Shown: piece after piece, positions 24,124 to 33,377 of the stretch
Layout: each line of letters opens with the position of its first letter
How positions within the stretch are numbered: position 1 is the first letter of the stretch
Assembly: GCA_900550925.1 (NCBI GenBank)
Contig: URTU01000005.1
Location: 1-48,436, forward strand
Length of the DNA: 48,436 nt
Reading direction: 5' to 3'
Source: an uncultured Alistipes sp.
GTDB taxonomy: Bacteria > Bacteroidota > Bacteroidia > Bacteroidales > Rikenellaceae
Notes under the pieces: generated by a model
What the model was told of the DNA's origin: nothing
What the model saw: only the letters and a program-made list of their open reading frames with translations
Database searches by the model: none
Program-made: the position numbers and the translations under genes

Positions 24124-24651
24124 ATGGCCGATTTATTGCCGGTGGGCAAGGTGTCGAAGCTCTTCGGACGGAAGGGCGAGGTGATTATAAGCCTCTACGA
24201 CACGTTCCCCGACAATTTCAATCGAGAGGAACCGTTGATGGTGGAGATCGATTCACTGACGGTTCCTCTTTTTTTATCCGGTTTCGAACGTCGGGGCGTA
24301 AGCGGCGCGCTGGCGTCGTTCGAGGATCTGGATACGGTCGAACGGGCCGCCGAACTGGTCGGCAAGGAGCTCTGCATTGAGTGTGACAGCGAGGTGGAGC
24401 CGGAGGACGACGAGTTCTATATGGAAGATCTGATAGGCTTTACGGTCGAGGCCGGGACGGTGCAGGAGGGCAAGATGCTGCACGGCCGGCTGACCGATTA
24501 TTACGACAGTGAAGCCAATCCGTTGTTCGAGATTGAGTTCGACGGACGGTCGGTTCTGGTGCCGGCCGTAGAGGAGTTCATCGCCCATATCGACTTCGAG
24601 GGGCGGATGATTAAGATGGTCCTGCCCGAAGGTCTGTTGGATCTCGAGTGA
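24124..24651 (+). CDS. rimM: 16S rRNA processing protein RimM
   Basis: 175 residues from the ATG at 24124, just past the rpsP stop. RimM helps mature the 30S head around S19 and 16S rRNA. It begins LLPVGKVSKLFGRKGEV, the conserved N-terminal barrel, and has the PRC-barrel C-terminus with FYMEDLIGFTVEA and VLVPAVEEFIAHID. Length is normal. Cotranscribed with rpsP. Confidence 0.95.
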   Translation: MADLLPVGKVSKLFGRKGEVIISLYDTFPDNFNREEPLMVEIDSLTVPLFLSGFERRGVSGALASFEDLDTVERAAELVGKELCIECDSEVEPEDDEFYMEDLIGFTVEAGTVQEGKMLHGRLTDYYDSEANPLFEIEFDGRSVLVPAVEEFIAHIDFEGRMIKMVLPEGLLDLE

Positions 24652-24801
24652 CGGTCGGAGCAAGGTGGCCGGCAGTATCGGTGCCGGCGGAGAGAGTGCA
24701 AACAGAATGCGAACAGTATGAGGGGAGGGGTGTGTGAAGGTTGTGGCGGCTGTTCTGCCATTCTGCATTTCTTGTCAGAAACGATATTATTACAGAGATA
24801 G

Positions 24802-25980
24802 ATGGCACGTGTGGTAATAGGGCTTTCGGGCGGGGTTGATTCGTCCGTGGCCGCATACCTGCTCAAGGAGCAGGGGCATGAGGTGATAGGCCTCTTCATG
24901 ATCAACTGGCACGATACCACGGGTACGCTCGAGGGAGACTGTCCGTGGCATGACGACCGTCTTTTTGCCGAGATGGTTGCCAAGCGGCTCGACATACCGT
25001 TGCATGTTGTCGATCTGTCGGAAGAGTATCGCCACCGTGTTGTGGATTACATGTTTGCGGAGTACGAACGGGGCCGCACACCCAATCCCGACGTGCTGTG
25101 CAACCGCGAAATCAAGTTCGACGTATTTCTGAAGGAGGCGCTCAAGCTGGGGGCCGATTATGTTGCTACGGGCCACTATTGCCGCAAGGATGTGGTGACG
25201 GGCAGTGACGGCCGGCCGGTTTACCGGCTTCTGGCGGGCAGCGACCCCAACAAGGACCAAAGCTATTTTCTGTGCCAGCTGTCGCAGGAGCAGTTGTCGC
25301 GGGCGCTGTTTCCGGTCGGCGGGCTGCTCAAACCGGAGGTGCGCCGAATAGCCGCGGAGCAGCATCTGGCCACTGCCAAGCGGAAGGATTCACAGGGAAT
25401 CTGTTTCGTGGGGAAGGTCGACCTGCCGGTGTTCCTGCAGCAGAAACTCGCCTCGCGCAAGGGTGCGATTCACGAAATCCTGCCCACGTGGCGGGGATAT
25501 GAACGCCAGCCCCGGCCGGATGACCTGCGGGCATTGGCGGCGCCGTACCGGTATACGGTCCGCGACGGCAAGAAGATTGGCGAACACAACGGCGCACATT
25601 TCTATACGATCGGTCAGCGCAAGGGGCTCGGTGTAGGCGGACGTCCGGAACCGCTGTTCATTATCGCCACGGATGTCAATGAGAATGTGATCTATGTGGG
25701 GCAGGGCGACGACCATCCGGGGCTTTACCGTATGGCGCTGCACATCGCCTCCGACCAGATGCACTGGATCCGCCCCGACCTGCGCATGAACGAGGGTGAG
25801 CGGCGCCGCTATTCGGTGCGCATACGTTACCGCCAGCCGCTGCAGGCTGCCGAGTTGATAGCTGCGGGCGACGGTTTCTATATCCTGTTCGATGAGCCGC
25901 AGCGCGGCATTACGGCCGGGCAGTTCGCCGCGTGGTACGATGGCGACGAACTGGTGGGTTCGGGCGTGATCGAGCAATAA
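24802..25980 (+). CDS. mnmA: tRNA-specific 2-thiouridylase
   Basis: 392 residues. It thiolates U34 of tRNA for Lys, Glu and Gln using ATP and a sulfur carrier. The PP-loop SGGVDSS is at 9-15. The two catalytic cysteines are C100 in VLCNREIKF and C201 in DSQGICFVG. The C-terminal tRNA-binding domains look complete. It starts 150 bases after rimM; that gap has no clear hairpin, only a G-rich stretch followed by TGTGTG at about 24720. The exonuclease-fold gene follows 18 bases after. Confidence 0.97.
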   Translation: MARVVIGLSGGVDSSVAAYLLKEQGHEVIGLFMINWHDTTGTLEGDCPWHDDRLFAEMVAKRLDIPLHVVDLSEEYRHRVVDYMFAEYERGRTPNPDVLCNREIKFDVFLKEALKLGADYVATGHYCRKDVVTGSDGRPVYRLLAGSDPNKDQSYFLCQLSQEQLSRALFPVGGLLKPEVRRIAAEQHLATAKRKDSQGICFVGKVDLPVFLQQKLASRKGAIHEILPTWRGYERQPRPDDLRALAAPYRYTVRDGKKIGEHNGAHFYTIGQRKGLGVGGRPEPLFIIATDVNENVIYVGQGDDHPGLYRMALHIASDQMHWIRPDLRMNEGERRRYSVRIRYRQPLQAAELIAAGDGFYILFDEPQRGITAGQFAAWYDGDELVGSGVIEQ

Positions 25981-25998
25981 CCGTTTCAGTGGGGGAGA

Positions 25999-26901
25999 AT
26001 GGGAAGGTGGACCGTCATATTTCTTTTGTCTCTGTTGCCGGTTGTCCTGCCGGTGGCGGCCCAGTCTCCGGCCATGATGTTCTACAATGTCGAATCACTT
26101 TATGATACCGTGCCGGCGTTGTTCCATGACGACGACTATACTCCCGAGGGGCGTTATCGCTGGGACAGCGAACGTTACACTGCCAAGCTGCAGAGCCTGG
26201 CATCGGTGATCGATGCCGTGTCGGCCGATCTGGTGGCTCTGGCCGAGGTCGAGAATGAAGCAGTAGTTCGGGATCTGGTCATGACTCTCGGGACCGATTA
26301 CAACTACATCCACCGTACGAGCAACGACAGCCGTGGCATAGATCTGGCACTGTTGTACAAGGGAGACCGCTTTTTCGTCGACCGCGTCGAGGATGTCGAG
26401 TCGGGCTTCGGACGGCAGTTCATGTATGTGCGCGGTCGGTTGCAGGGAGTCGGGCGGATCGACCTTGTGGTTTGCCACCTGCCTTCGCAGATCGGGCCGG
26501 CGGAACGCCGCGAACGGGCCATGCATCGTCTGGCATCATTCGTCGACGAGCTGCACCGTACAGATAGTTCGGCCCGGATAGTTGTTGCGGGCGATTTCAA
26601 CTCTTCGCCAGCCCAGCGTACCGTGCGCAGGATCATGCCGCGCTTTCTGTTTCCGTTGCTTCTCGAAGCCGAACGCCGCGGCGAAGGTACGACGGTTTAC
26701 GACGGCCGCTGGCAGATGCTGGACCATTTCTGGGTCGAGAGGACGAAGTTCCCGGATGTCCGCGCGCAGGTCTATATCGTCGAGAATCTTCTGGAGGGTT
26801 TTGAGGACGGCCAGGTACGTCCGCGCAGGACATTCCGTTCGGGCGCATATACCGGCGGGGCAAGCGACCATTTACCCATAATATTAATTTTTCGGCCGTA
26901 A
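25999..26901 (+). CDS. Exported endonuclease/exonuclease/phosphatase-family protein
   Basis: 300 residues. A signal peptide is likely (MGRWTVIFLLSLLPVVLPVAAQS, cleavage about residue 22). The EEP fold is shown by MMFYNVESLYD at the start, the acidic VALAEVENE, VCHLPSQIG, the metal/catalytic VAGDFNSSP and the terminal GGASDHLPI. The family hydrolyses phosphodiester bonds in nucleic acids, sphingomyelin or phosphoinositides, so the substrate is open. Periplasmic placement suggests nutrient scavenging. It follows mnmA by 18 bases without a visible promoter. Confidence 0.9.
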   Translation: MGRWTVIFLLSLLPVVLPVAAQSPAMMFYNVESLYDTVPALFHDDDYTPEGRYRWDSERYTAKLQSLASVIDAVSADLVALAEVENEAVVRDLVMTLGTDYNYIHRTSNDSRGIDLALLYKGDRFFVDRVEDVESGFGRQFMYVRGRLQGVGRIDLVVCHLPSQIGPAERRERAMHRLASFVDELHRTDSSARIVVAGDFNSSPAQRTVRRIMPRFLFPLLLEAERRGEGTTVYDGRWQMLDHFWVERTKFPDVRAQVYIVENLLEGFEDGQVRPRRTFRSGAYTGGASDHLPIILIFRP

Positions 26902-26904
26902 TTC

Positions 26905-26935
26905 TTTGGTTTTTTGGGAAAATTTGCTAATTTCG
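26905..26935 (+). promoter_or_regulatory. Promoter of ppdK
   Basis: TTTG (26905-26908), 19 bases, then TAATTTCG (26928-26935), one mismatch from TAnnTTTG. It begins just after the preceding stop and lies about 50 bases before the ppdK start. Confidence 0.6.
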
Positions 26936-26984
26936 CGAACATTTCCAACAAGAACATAACATCTATAATTAAAAAAATATTGCA

Positions 26985-29714
26985 ATGTCAAACGTAAAAC
27001 GCGTCTATTCTTTCGGCAACAAAGAGGCCGAAGGCAATGGCAAAATGAGAGAACTGCTGGGCGGCAAGGGGGCAAACCTGGCAGAGATGAACAAGATAGG
27101 TATCCCCGTTCCTCCGGGGTTCACGATTACGACCAGCGTCTGCGCCGAATACTATCAGCATGGCAAGGATCGTATCGTCGAGATGCTGCGTCCGGATGTC
27201 GAAAAGGCGATCGCTGGTATCGAACGCCTGACCGGCCGCAAGTTCGGTGACCCGGTGACTCCGCTGCTCGTATCGGTTCGTTCGGGCGCCCGCGCCTCGA
27301 TGCCCGGCATGATGGATACGATCCTCAACCTCGGTCTGAACGACGAGGCTGTCGAGGCTATTTCGAAACTCTCGGGCAACCCGCGTTTCGCATGGGACTC
27401 GTACCGCCGTTTCGTGCAGATGTACGGTGATGTCGTCCTGGGTATGAAACCCGTCAGCAAGGAGGATCAGGATCCGTTCGAGATGATTATCGACCAGATG
27501 AAGGAGGCCCGCGGCGTCAAGAACGATACCGAACTGACGACCGATGACCTGAAGGAACTGGTTGTCAAGTTCAAGGCCGCCGTCAAGAAACAGACCGGCG
27601 AGGACTTCCCCGTATCGCCGTGGGATCAGCTGTGGGGCGCTATCTGCGCCGTATTCGGCTCGTGGATGAACGAGCGTGCGATCCTCTACCGCAAGCTGAA
27701 CAACATCCCGTCGGAGTGGGGTACCGCCGTCAACGTACAGGCGATGGTATTCGGAAACATGGGCAACAACTCGGCTACGGGCGTTGCCTTCTCGCGCGAT
27801 GCCGCTACGGGTGAAAATATCTTCAACGGCGAGTATCTGATCAACGCCCAGGGTGAGGATGTCGTTGCAGGTATCCGCACGCCGCAGCAGATCACCATCG
27901 AGGGTTCGAAACGTTGGGCCAAGGCTCAGAACATAAGCGAAAAGGAGCGTGCCGAGAAATATCCTTCGCTGGAGGAGGTTATGCCGGACGTATACAAGGA
28001 GCTGAACGAGATACAGCACCACCTGGAGCAGTACTTCACCGACATGCAGGATATCGAGTTCACGATCCAGGACGGCAAGTTGTGGATGCTGCAGTGCCGC
28101 AACGGCAAGCGTACCGGTGCCGCGATGGTCAAGATCGCAATGGACATGCTGGCCGAGGGGCTGATCGACGAGAAGACCGCCGTACTGCGTTGCGAACCGG
28201 CCAAGCTCGACGAGTTGCTGCACCCTGTATTCGACAAGAGCGCCGTCAAGAATGCCAAGGTTCTGGTCAAGGGACTTCCGGCCTCGCCGGGTGCCGCTAC
28301 CGGACCGGTCGTATTCTTCGCCGAGGATGCCGAGAAACTCTCCAAAGAGGGACAGAAGGCGATTCTGGTGCGTATCGAGACCTCGCCCGAGGACCTGAAG
28401 GGTATGCTCGACGCGGCAGGTATCTTGACCCAGCGCGGCGGTATGACCTCGCATGCGGCTGTCGTTGCACGCGGTATGGGCAAGTGCTGCGTCTCGGGTG
28501 CCGGCGAGTTGCAGATCGACTACAAGGCCCGTACGATCCATGTCGGCGATACGGTTGTCAAGGAGGGCGACTGGATCTCGCTGAACGGTTCGACCGGAGA
28601 GGTTTACCTCGGACAGGTTGCAACGCAGGCTGCCGACCTGAGCGGTGACTTCGCAAAACTGATGGATCTGGCTTCGAAATATTCGGTACTGAAGGTTCGT
28701 GCCAATGCCGATACGCCGAAGGATGCAAAACAGGCCTTCGCATTCGGCGCCGAGGGTATCGGCCTGTGCCGTACCGAGCACATGTTCTTCGAGGGCGACC
28801 GTATCAAGGCCGTTCGCGAGATGATTCTGGCCGACGATGAGGCCGGCCGTCGCGTGGCTCTGGCCAAGCTGCTCCCGATGCAGCGCGGCGACTTCGAAGG
28901 TCTGTTCAAGGTTATGCAGGGCTATCCGGTTACGGTGCGACTGCTCGATCCGCCGTTGCACGAGTTCGTTCCGCACTTCGAGAAGGAGCAGCGCGAACTG
29001 GCTGAGGATATGCATATCCCGTTCGAGAAGATCGTCGAGAAGGTCGAGTCGCTGGCCGAATTCAACCCGATGTTGGGACACCGCGGCTGCCGTCTGGGCA
29101 ACACCTATCCCGAAATCACCGAGATGCAGACCCGTGCCATTATCGAGGCGGCGATGAATGTCCGCGCAACGGGCGTTCCGGTACATGTCGAGATCATGGT
29201 TCCGCTGGTGGGCAACCACAAGGAGCTCCGTTACCAGAAGAAGATCATCGACCGTACGGCCGAAGAGGTCTTCGCCGAGCGCAACGACCGGATCGACTAT
29301 ATGATCGGTACGATGATCGAGGTTCCTCGTGCGGCAGTTACGGCCAATCAGATAGCCGAGGTTGCAGAGTTCTTCTCGTTCGGCACCAATGACCTGACGC
29401 AGATGACCTTGGGATTCTCGCGCGACGATATCGCCAAGTTCCTGCCGATCTACCTCGAAAAGGGTATTCTGAAGAACGACCCGTTCCAGATTCTGGACCG
29501 CAACGGTGTCGGCCAGCTGATCCGCGAGGCGGTATTCAAGGGACGCAGCACGCGTGAGGATCTGAAGTGCGGTATCTGCGGCGAACATGGCGGCGAACCT
29601 TCGTCGGTAGAGTTCTGCCACTATGCCGGACTGAACTATGTGTCGTGCTCGCCGTTCCGCGTGCCCATCGCACGTCTGGCAGCCGCTCACGCCGCTTTGA
29701 ACGGGGAGCAATAG
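26985..29714 (+). CDS. ppdK: Pyruvate, phosphate dikinase
   Basis: 909 residues, normal length. It interconverts pyruvate, ATP and phosphate with PEP, AMP and pyrophosphate. Domains in order: N-terminal ATP-grasp (LLGGKGANLAEM), the swivelling phosphohistidine domain with H490 in GGMTSHAAVVARGMGK, and the C-terminal PEP/pyruvate barrel (GAEGIGLCRTEHMFF, MLGHRGCRLG, FGTNDLTQMTLGFSRDD, CGICGEHGG). In an anaerobe it can act in glycolysis with pyrophosphate or in PEP formation, next to PFOR metabolism. It has its own promoter, and a 17-bp terminator follows. Confidence 0.99.
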   Translation: MSNVKRVYSFGNKEAEGNGKMRELLGGKGANLAEMNKIGIPVPPGFTITTSVCAEYYQHGKDRIVEMLRPDVEKAIAGIERLTGRKFGDPVTPLLVSVRSGARASMPGMMDTILNLGLNDEAVEAISKLSGNPRFAWDSYRRFVQMYGDVVLGMKPVSKEDQDPFEMIIDQMKEARGVKNDTELTTDDLKELVVKFKAAVKKQTGEDFPVSPWDQLWGAICAVFGSWMNERAILYRKLNNIPSEWGTAVNVQAMVFGNMGNNSATGVAFSRDAATGENIFNGEYLINAQGEDVVAGIRTPQQITIEGSKRWAKAQNISEKERAEKYPSLEEVMPDVYKELNEIQHHLEQYFTDMQDIEFTIQDGKLWMLQCRNGKRTGAAMVKIAMDMLAEGLIDEKTAVLRCEPAKLDELLHPVFDKSAVKNAKVLVKGLPASPGAATGPVVFFAEDAEKLSKEGQKAILVRIETSPEDLKGMLDAAGILTQRGGMTSHAAVVARGMGKCCVSGAGELQIDYKARTIHVGDTVVKEGDWISLNGSTGEVYLGQVATQAADLSGDFAKLMDLASKYSVLKVRANADTPKDAKQAFAFGAEGIGLCRTEHMFFEGDRIKAVREMILADDEAGRRVALAKLLPMQRGDFEGLFKVMQGYPVTVRLLDPPLHEFVPHFEKEQRELAEDMHIPFEKIVEKVESLAEFNPMLGHRGCRLGNTYPEITEMQTRAIIEAAMNVRATGVPVHVEIMVPLVGNHKELRYQKKIIDRTAEEVFAERNDRIDYMIGTMIEVPRAAVTANQIAEVAEFFSFGTNDLTQMTLGFSRDDIAKFLPIYLEKGILKNDPFQILDRNGVGQLIREAVFKGRSTREDLKCGICGEHGGEPSSVEFCHYAGLNYVSCSPFRVPIARLAAAHAALNGEQ

Positions 29715-29747
29715 TCCACAGTCTCTGTCGGGATTCCCGATCATGAC

Positions 29748-29785
29748 AAAGTTAAGGCCGGAAATGCATTTCCGGCCTTAACTTT
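29748..29785. terminator. Bidirectional terminator between ppdK and osmC
   Basis: A perfect palindrome with 17 paired bases on each side, starting AAAGTTAAGGCCGGAAA, loop TGCA. It has A-tract and T-tract ends, so it can act in both directions between these convergent genes. Confidence 0.88.
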
Positions 29786-29869
29786 TGTGTCATTTTGGTG
29801 CAGCAGCAGCCGATGTCGGAAGCCGTAAGGCTTTGCCGGTTAGCGAAAACCGGTGCAAGCACTTCGAGG

Positions 29870-30274
29870 TCAGGCCTTGGCCGCCTCGACCGAGTGAATC
29901 ATGATCCGCCGCTCGACAGGTGCTATGTGCCGCATCATGGCCACTACGCCGCAATGCTTGTCGTGAGCCAGTTCAATGGCGCGGCTGATGTGTTCCTGCT
30001 CCTTGAGAGTGCGGCAGGTGACGTTGTAGGTCACCTCGAAGGAGGTGAATTCCGTTTCGGCATGTACGGTGTCGGTGGTGATGCGTCCCGACCCCTCGAT
30101 CTCCATCTCGAGCGGCGAGATCTTCATCTTCTCCATGATTGCCAGAACAGTACGTCCGGCACAGTCGCACATTGCCACCAGCATCAGCTCCTTGGGGTTG
30201 TAATCCGAAAGCCGTACCCCTTCGGCCGGGACGAAACGTCCGTCGGAAGTCATTTCGAGTTTAACAGTTTCCAT
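29870..30274 (-). CDS. OsmC-family peroxide/redox protein
   Basis: 134 residues from the ATG at 30274. OsmC/Ohr proteins reduce organic hydroperoxides with paired cysteines. The family motif PKELMLVAMCDCAGRTV carries the first cysteine, and HCGVVAMMRH near the C-terminus supplies the second (the SYCP-like position), so both reactive cysteines are present. The N-terminal antiparallel strand and long helix pattern fit. It is monocistronic, and faces ppdK. Which peroxide is used is unknown. Confidence 0.88.
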   Translation of the reverse strand: METVKLEMTSDGRFVPAEGVRLSDYNPKELMLVAMCDCAGRTVLAIMEKMKISPLEMEIEGSGRITTDTVHAETEFTSFEVTYNVTCRTLKEQEHISRAIELAHDKHCGVVAMMRHIAPVERRIMIHSVEAAKA

Positions 30275-30351
30275 AGTCAGAATTATTTGTCCGGGTTCGA
30301 TAAATAGCAAGAATCGCGCCTCCGACAGGGCTCTTTTATTAAAAATATACG

Positions 30352-30359
30352 TATATTTG
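30352..30359 (+). promoter_or_regulatory. -7 box for the TPR-barrel operon
   Basis: TATATTTG is a full -7 match. The TPR gene starts at 30383, 23 bases later. The -33 side is A/T-rich and weak. Confidence 0.5.
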
Positions 30360-30382
30360 CCGATATTAAAGATAAGTTTCTT

Positions 30383-33361
30383 ATGCGTGGAATCATCTTG
30401 ACAGTATGTATGTGCCTGGCCGCTTCGGTCGCCATGGCAACTGCGCCGCTCGGAGAGGACGAGTTGCGTCGCGGAGAGGAGCTGTACCGTGCCGGAAAAT
30501 GGCATGATGCCCGTCGGCACTTTACCGAAGCCCGCCGTTCGGGCGAACTTTCGGGCGTGACGACGATGCAGCGGCTCGACAGTTACATCGCCTTGTGTGC
30601 CATAGCCGAGGGTGACGACGATGCCGATGCCCTGCTCAAAAGCTACATGGAACGGTATCCATATTCGGTCTATGACAACGAAATACATTTTGCTGCGGGT
30701 TGCGCCTCATACAAGAAGAAAGAGTATGACCAGGCGCTGAAGTACTTTGCACAGACCGATGTGAATCGGCTCGGGGCGGCGCAGCAGGATGAGTTCTATT
30801 TCAAGGAGGCCCATTCGAAATTCGTGGCCGGCCGTACCGACGAGGCTTACGATGAGTTCGGTCGGGTGTCGCAGCGGGGCGAGTATGCTCCACATGCACG
30901 GTACTATACGGCGTATATCGACTACTCGCGCGGCGACCTGAATAGTGCAAAGGCAGGGTTCGCTTCGCTGGCGGATGATGCTTCGTACCGCGATCTGGTG
31001 CCCTTCTATCTGCTTCAGATCGAGTTCATGCAGGAGAATTACGACTATGTAACCCAGCATTGCGATGCGTTGATCGACAAGGCTACGCCGGTGCGCCGCG
31101 CCGAGATCGAACGTATTGCGGCCGAGGCGTGGTTCCATCTTGGGGACTATTCGCGTACGATCTCCTATCTGGAGGCCTATTCCGACGACGGCGGTACGAT
31201 GGATCGTCAGGTGCAGTATCTGATGGGCTATTCGCTCTACCGCATGACCGAATACGAACGCGCCGCACAATACCTGCAGTCGGTTTGCGGACCCGACGAC
31301 GCCCTGACGCAGAATGCCGCATACCATCTGGGAGACTGCCACCTGCGGATGAACGACAAGCTGCATGCAATGCAGGCGATGGCTCTGGCATCGTCGCTCG
31401 ATTTCGACGAACACATTACCGAGGATGCGCTGTTCAACTACGGCAAGCTGCAGTATGAACTTGGCGGCGGGACGTTCAACGAGGCTGTCAACATCCTGAC
31501 GCGTTATATCGATCGTTATCCCGATTCGCCGCGGTTGTCCGAGGCCCGTGAATATCTTGTGGCGGCCTACTACAACTCGAAAAACTACGATGCGGCCTAC
31601 CGCGCCATCAAGCAGATGGACAATCCGGACAACAATATCAAGTCGGCGCTGCAGAAGATCTCCTATTTCCGTGCGCTCGAACTCTACAATAACGGCGATT
31701 ACGACGGTGCGGAGGCGCTGCTCGAAGAGTCGCTCGAAAACAGCTACAATGCCAAATATACGGCTTTGGCAGGTTTCTGGCAGGGCGAGCTGCTGATGCG
31801 GGAGGGGCGTTACGATGCTGCCGCGGCGAAATTCCGCCGTTACCTTCAGCTTGCCCCCAAGAGCGAACCCGAATACGAAATGTCATATTACAACCTGGGC
31901 TATGCACTGCTCGAAGCCGGTAACCGGACGCAGGCACGAGCCCAGTTCGACAACTTCCTGTGGCTGCATCAGCAGAAGGATGTCTACCGTGCCGATGCGC
32001 TCAACCGCAAGGGTGACATACTCTATGCACAGCGTTCGTTCGACAAGGCCATCGAGGCCTACAACCAGTCGGCGGCCATCGCCTCGCCGGAACGCGACTA
32101 TGCCCTCTATCAGCGGGCCGTGGTGCTGGGATTGAACGGCAAGGTGCCGTCGAAGATCGAGGCGCTGCGGGCTATCGTGGCGTCGGGCGAGGGCCGTTAC
32201 GTCGACCGTGCGGCCTATGAGCTGGGACGTACGTATGTGGCCGAGGAGCGTTACCGTGAGGGTGCCGATGCCTTCAACTCGTTCCTGTCGAAGTATCCCG
32301 ATTCGGAATACCGCATTGCGGCGCTGACAGACCTGGGTCTCGTATACCAGAACCTGGGTGACAATGACCGTGCGCTGGAGAGCTACAAGCGTGCCGTGGC
32401 GCTGGCACCGAACTCGTCGCAGGCGCGGGATGCCATGGCCGGTATCCGAGGGATCTATGTCGACAACAACGACGTGGGCGGATATTTCGCCTATGCGCGT
32501 ACGGCCGGTGTCGAAACCGATCTGGGAACGCTGCAGCGCGATTCGCTGACCTATGCGGCGGCACAGCGGCTGTATACCTCCGGAAAGTTGAGCCAGGCGG
32601 CCGAGGCTTTCGACAAATATCTCAAAGAGTTCGACAAGGGTAATTATCGGGCTGATGCGTTGTACTATGGCAGCGACTGCCATGTACGTCAGTCGGAACC
32701 CGACAAGGCTATAGAGCCCCTCAAGGCCCTTGCGGCGCTTCCGGCAAATGCCTATACGTTGCGCGGAGCCGAGAAGCTGGCGCAACTGGCTGACCGTCAG
32801 GGACAATATGACGTGGCGGCGGAGGCCTATCTGTCTGTGTCGTCGCTGACGAAGGATGAGAAGGCTGCGGCAGAGGCGATCCGCGGTTACGTGCGGTCGA
32901 CAGTGCGTACGGAAGACGACCAGAAGATTCTGGAGATGGCCGGGAAGGTGCACGGCATGAGCGGAGCCGACCAGACGGCGCTGCGTGAGGCCGATTTTGC
33001 GTGTGCCTCGATCTATAACCGGACGGGGCGTTCGGATGAAGCTCTGGCGATCTACCGCCGTCTGAGCAGCGAGGTGAACAGCGCCGAGGGTGCCGAATCG
33101 GCCTATCGCGTCATCGAAGCCGAGTACAAGGCAGGGAATGCCGATCAGGCCGAACAGCTGATCTATGCATTGTCGGAGGCGCAGTCGCCGCAAACATACT
33201 GGGTTGCCCGCGCCTTCATCGTGCTGGGCGACATCTACCGCGACAAGGGTGACGATTTCCAGGCCCGGGCGACATATCGCAGTATCGTTGACGGCTATTC
33301 GCCTGCGGATGACGGTATTGTGGATGAGGCCCGCCAGCGTATCGAGAGTTTGAATCAGTAA
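30383..33361 (+). CDS. Large exported tetratricopeptide-repeat protein
   Basis: 992 residues. A signal peptide is present (MRGIILTVCMCLAASVAMA, cleavage about residue 20). Almost the whole mature protein consists of TPR and related helical repeats; examples are RADALNRKGDILYAQRSFDK and LGLVYQNLGDNDRALESYKR. Repeated ALxLG or AAxYLG-type turns occur about every 34-36 residues. It is a periplasmic or outer-membrane-associated scaffold. A beta-barrel protein is encoded 16 bases downstream, so they probably act together, with the TPR as a periplasmic partner of the barrel. I do not know a named function. Confidence 0.88.
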   Translation: MRGIILTVCMCLAASVAMATAPLGEDELRRGEELYRAGKWHDARRHFTEARRSGELSGVTTMQRLDSYIALCAIAEGDDDADALLKSYMERYPYSVYDNEIHFAAGCASYKKKEYDQALKYFAQTDVNRLGAAQQDEFYFKEAHSKFVAGRTDEAYDEFGRVSQRGEYAPHARYYTAYIDYSRGDLNSAKAGFASLADDASYRDLVPFYLLQIEFMQENYDYVTQHCDALIDKATPVRRAEIERIAAEAWFHLGDYSRTISYLEAYSDDGGTMDRQVQYLMGYSLYRMTEYERAAQYLQSVCGPDDALTQNAAYHLGDCHLRMNDKLHAMQAMALASSLDFDEHITEDALFNYGKLQYELGGGTFNEAVNILTRYIDRYPDSPRLSEAREYLVAAYYNSKNYDAAYRAIKQMDNPDNNIKSALQKISYFRALELYNNGDYDGAEALLEESLENSYNAKYTALAGFWQGELLMREGRYDAAAAKFRRYLQLAPKSEPEYEMSYYNLGYALLEAGNRTQARAQFDNFLWLHQQKDVYRADALNRKGDILYAQRSFDKAIEAYNQSAAIASPERDYALYQRAVVLGLNGKVPSKIEALRAIVASGEGRYVDRAAYELGRTYVAEERYREGADAFNSFLSKYPDSEYRIAALTDLGLVYQNLGDNDRALESYKRAVALAPNSSQARDAMAGIRGIYVDNNDVGGYFAYARTAGVETDLGTLQRDSLTYAAAQRLYTSGKLSQAAEAFDKYLKEFDKGNYRADALYYGSDCHVRQSEPDKAIEPLKALAALPANAYTLRGAEKLAQLADRQGQYDVAAEAYLSVSSLTKDEKAAAEAIRGYVRSTVRTEDDQKILEMAGKVHGMSGADQTALREADFACASIYNRTGRSDEALAIYRRLSSEVNSAEGAESAYRVIEAEYKAGNADQAEQLIYALSEAQSPQTYWVARAFIVLGDIYRDKGDDFQARATYRSIVDGYSPADDGIVDEARQRIESLNQ

Positions 33362-33377
33362 AAACGGAAGATAGATT

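Noticed and set aside
26988..29744. Very long antisense open frame under ppdK, and similar ones under nifJ and glgB
   Set aside because: High GC leaves few stops on the opposite strand. The sense strand has full motifs and the antisense frames have Arg/His-rich, domain-free composition.
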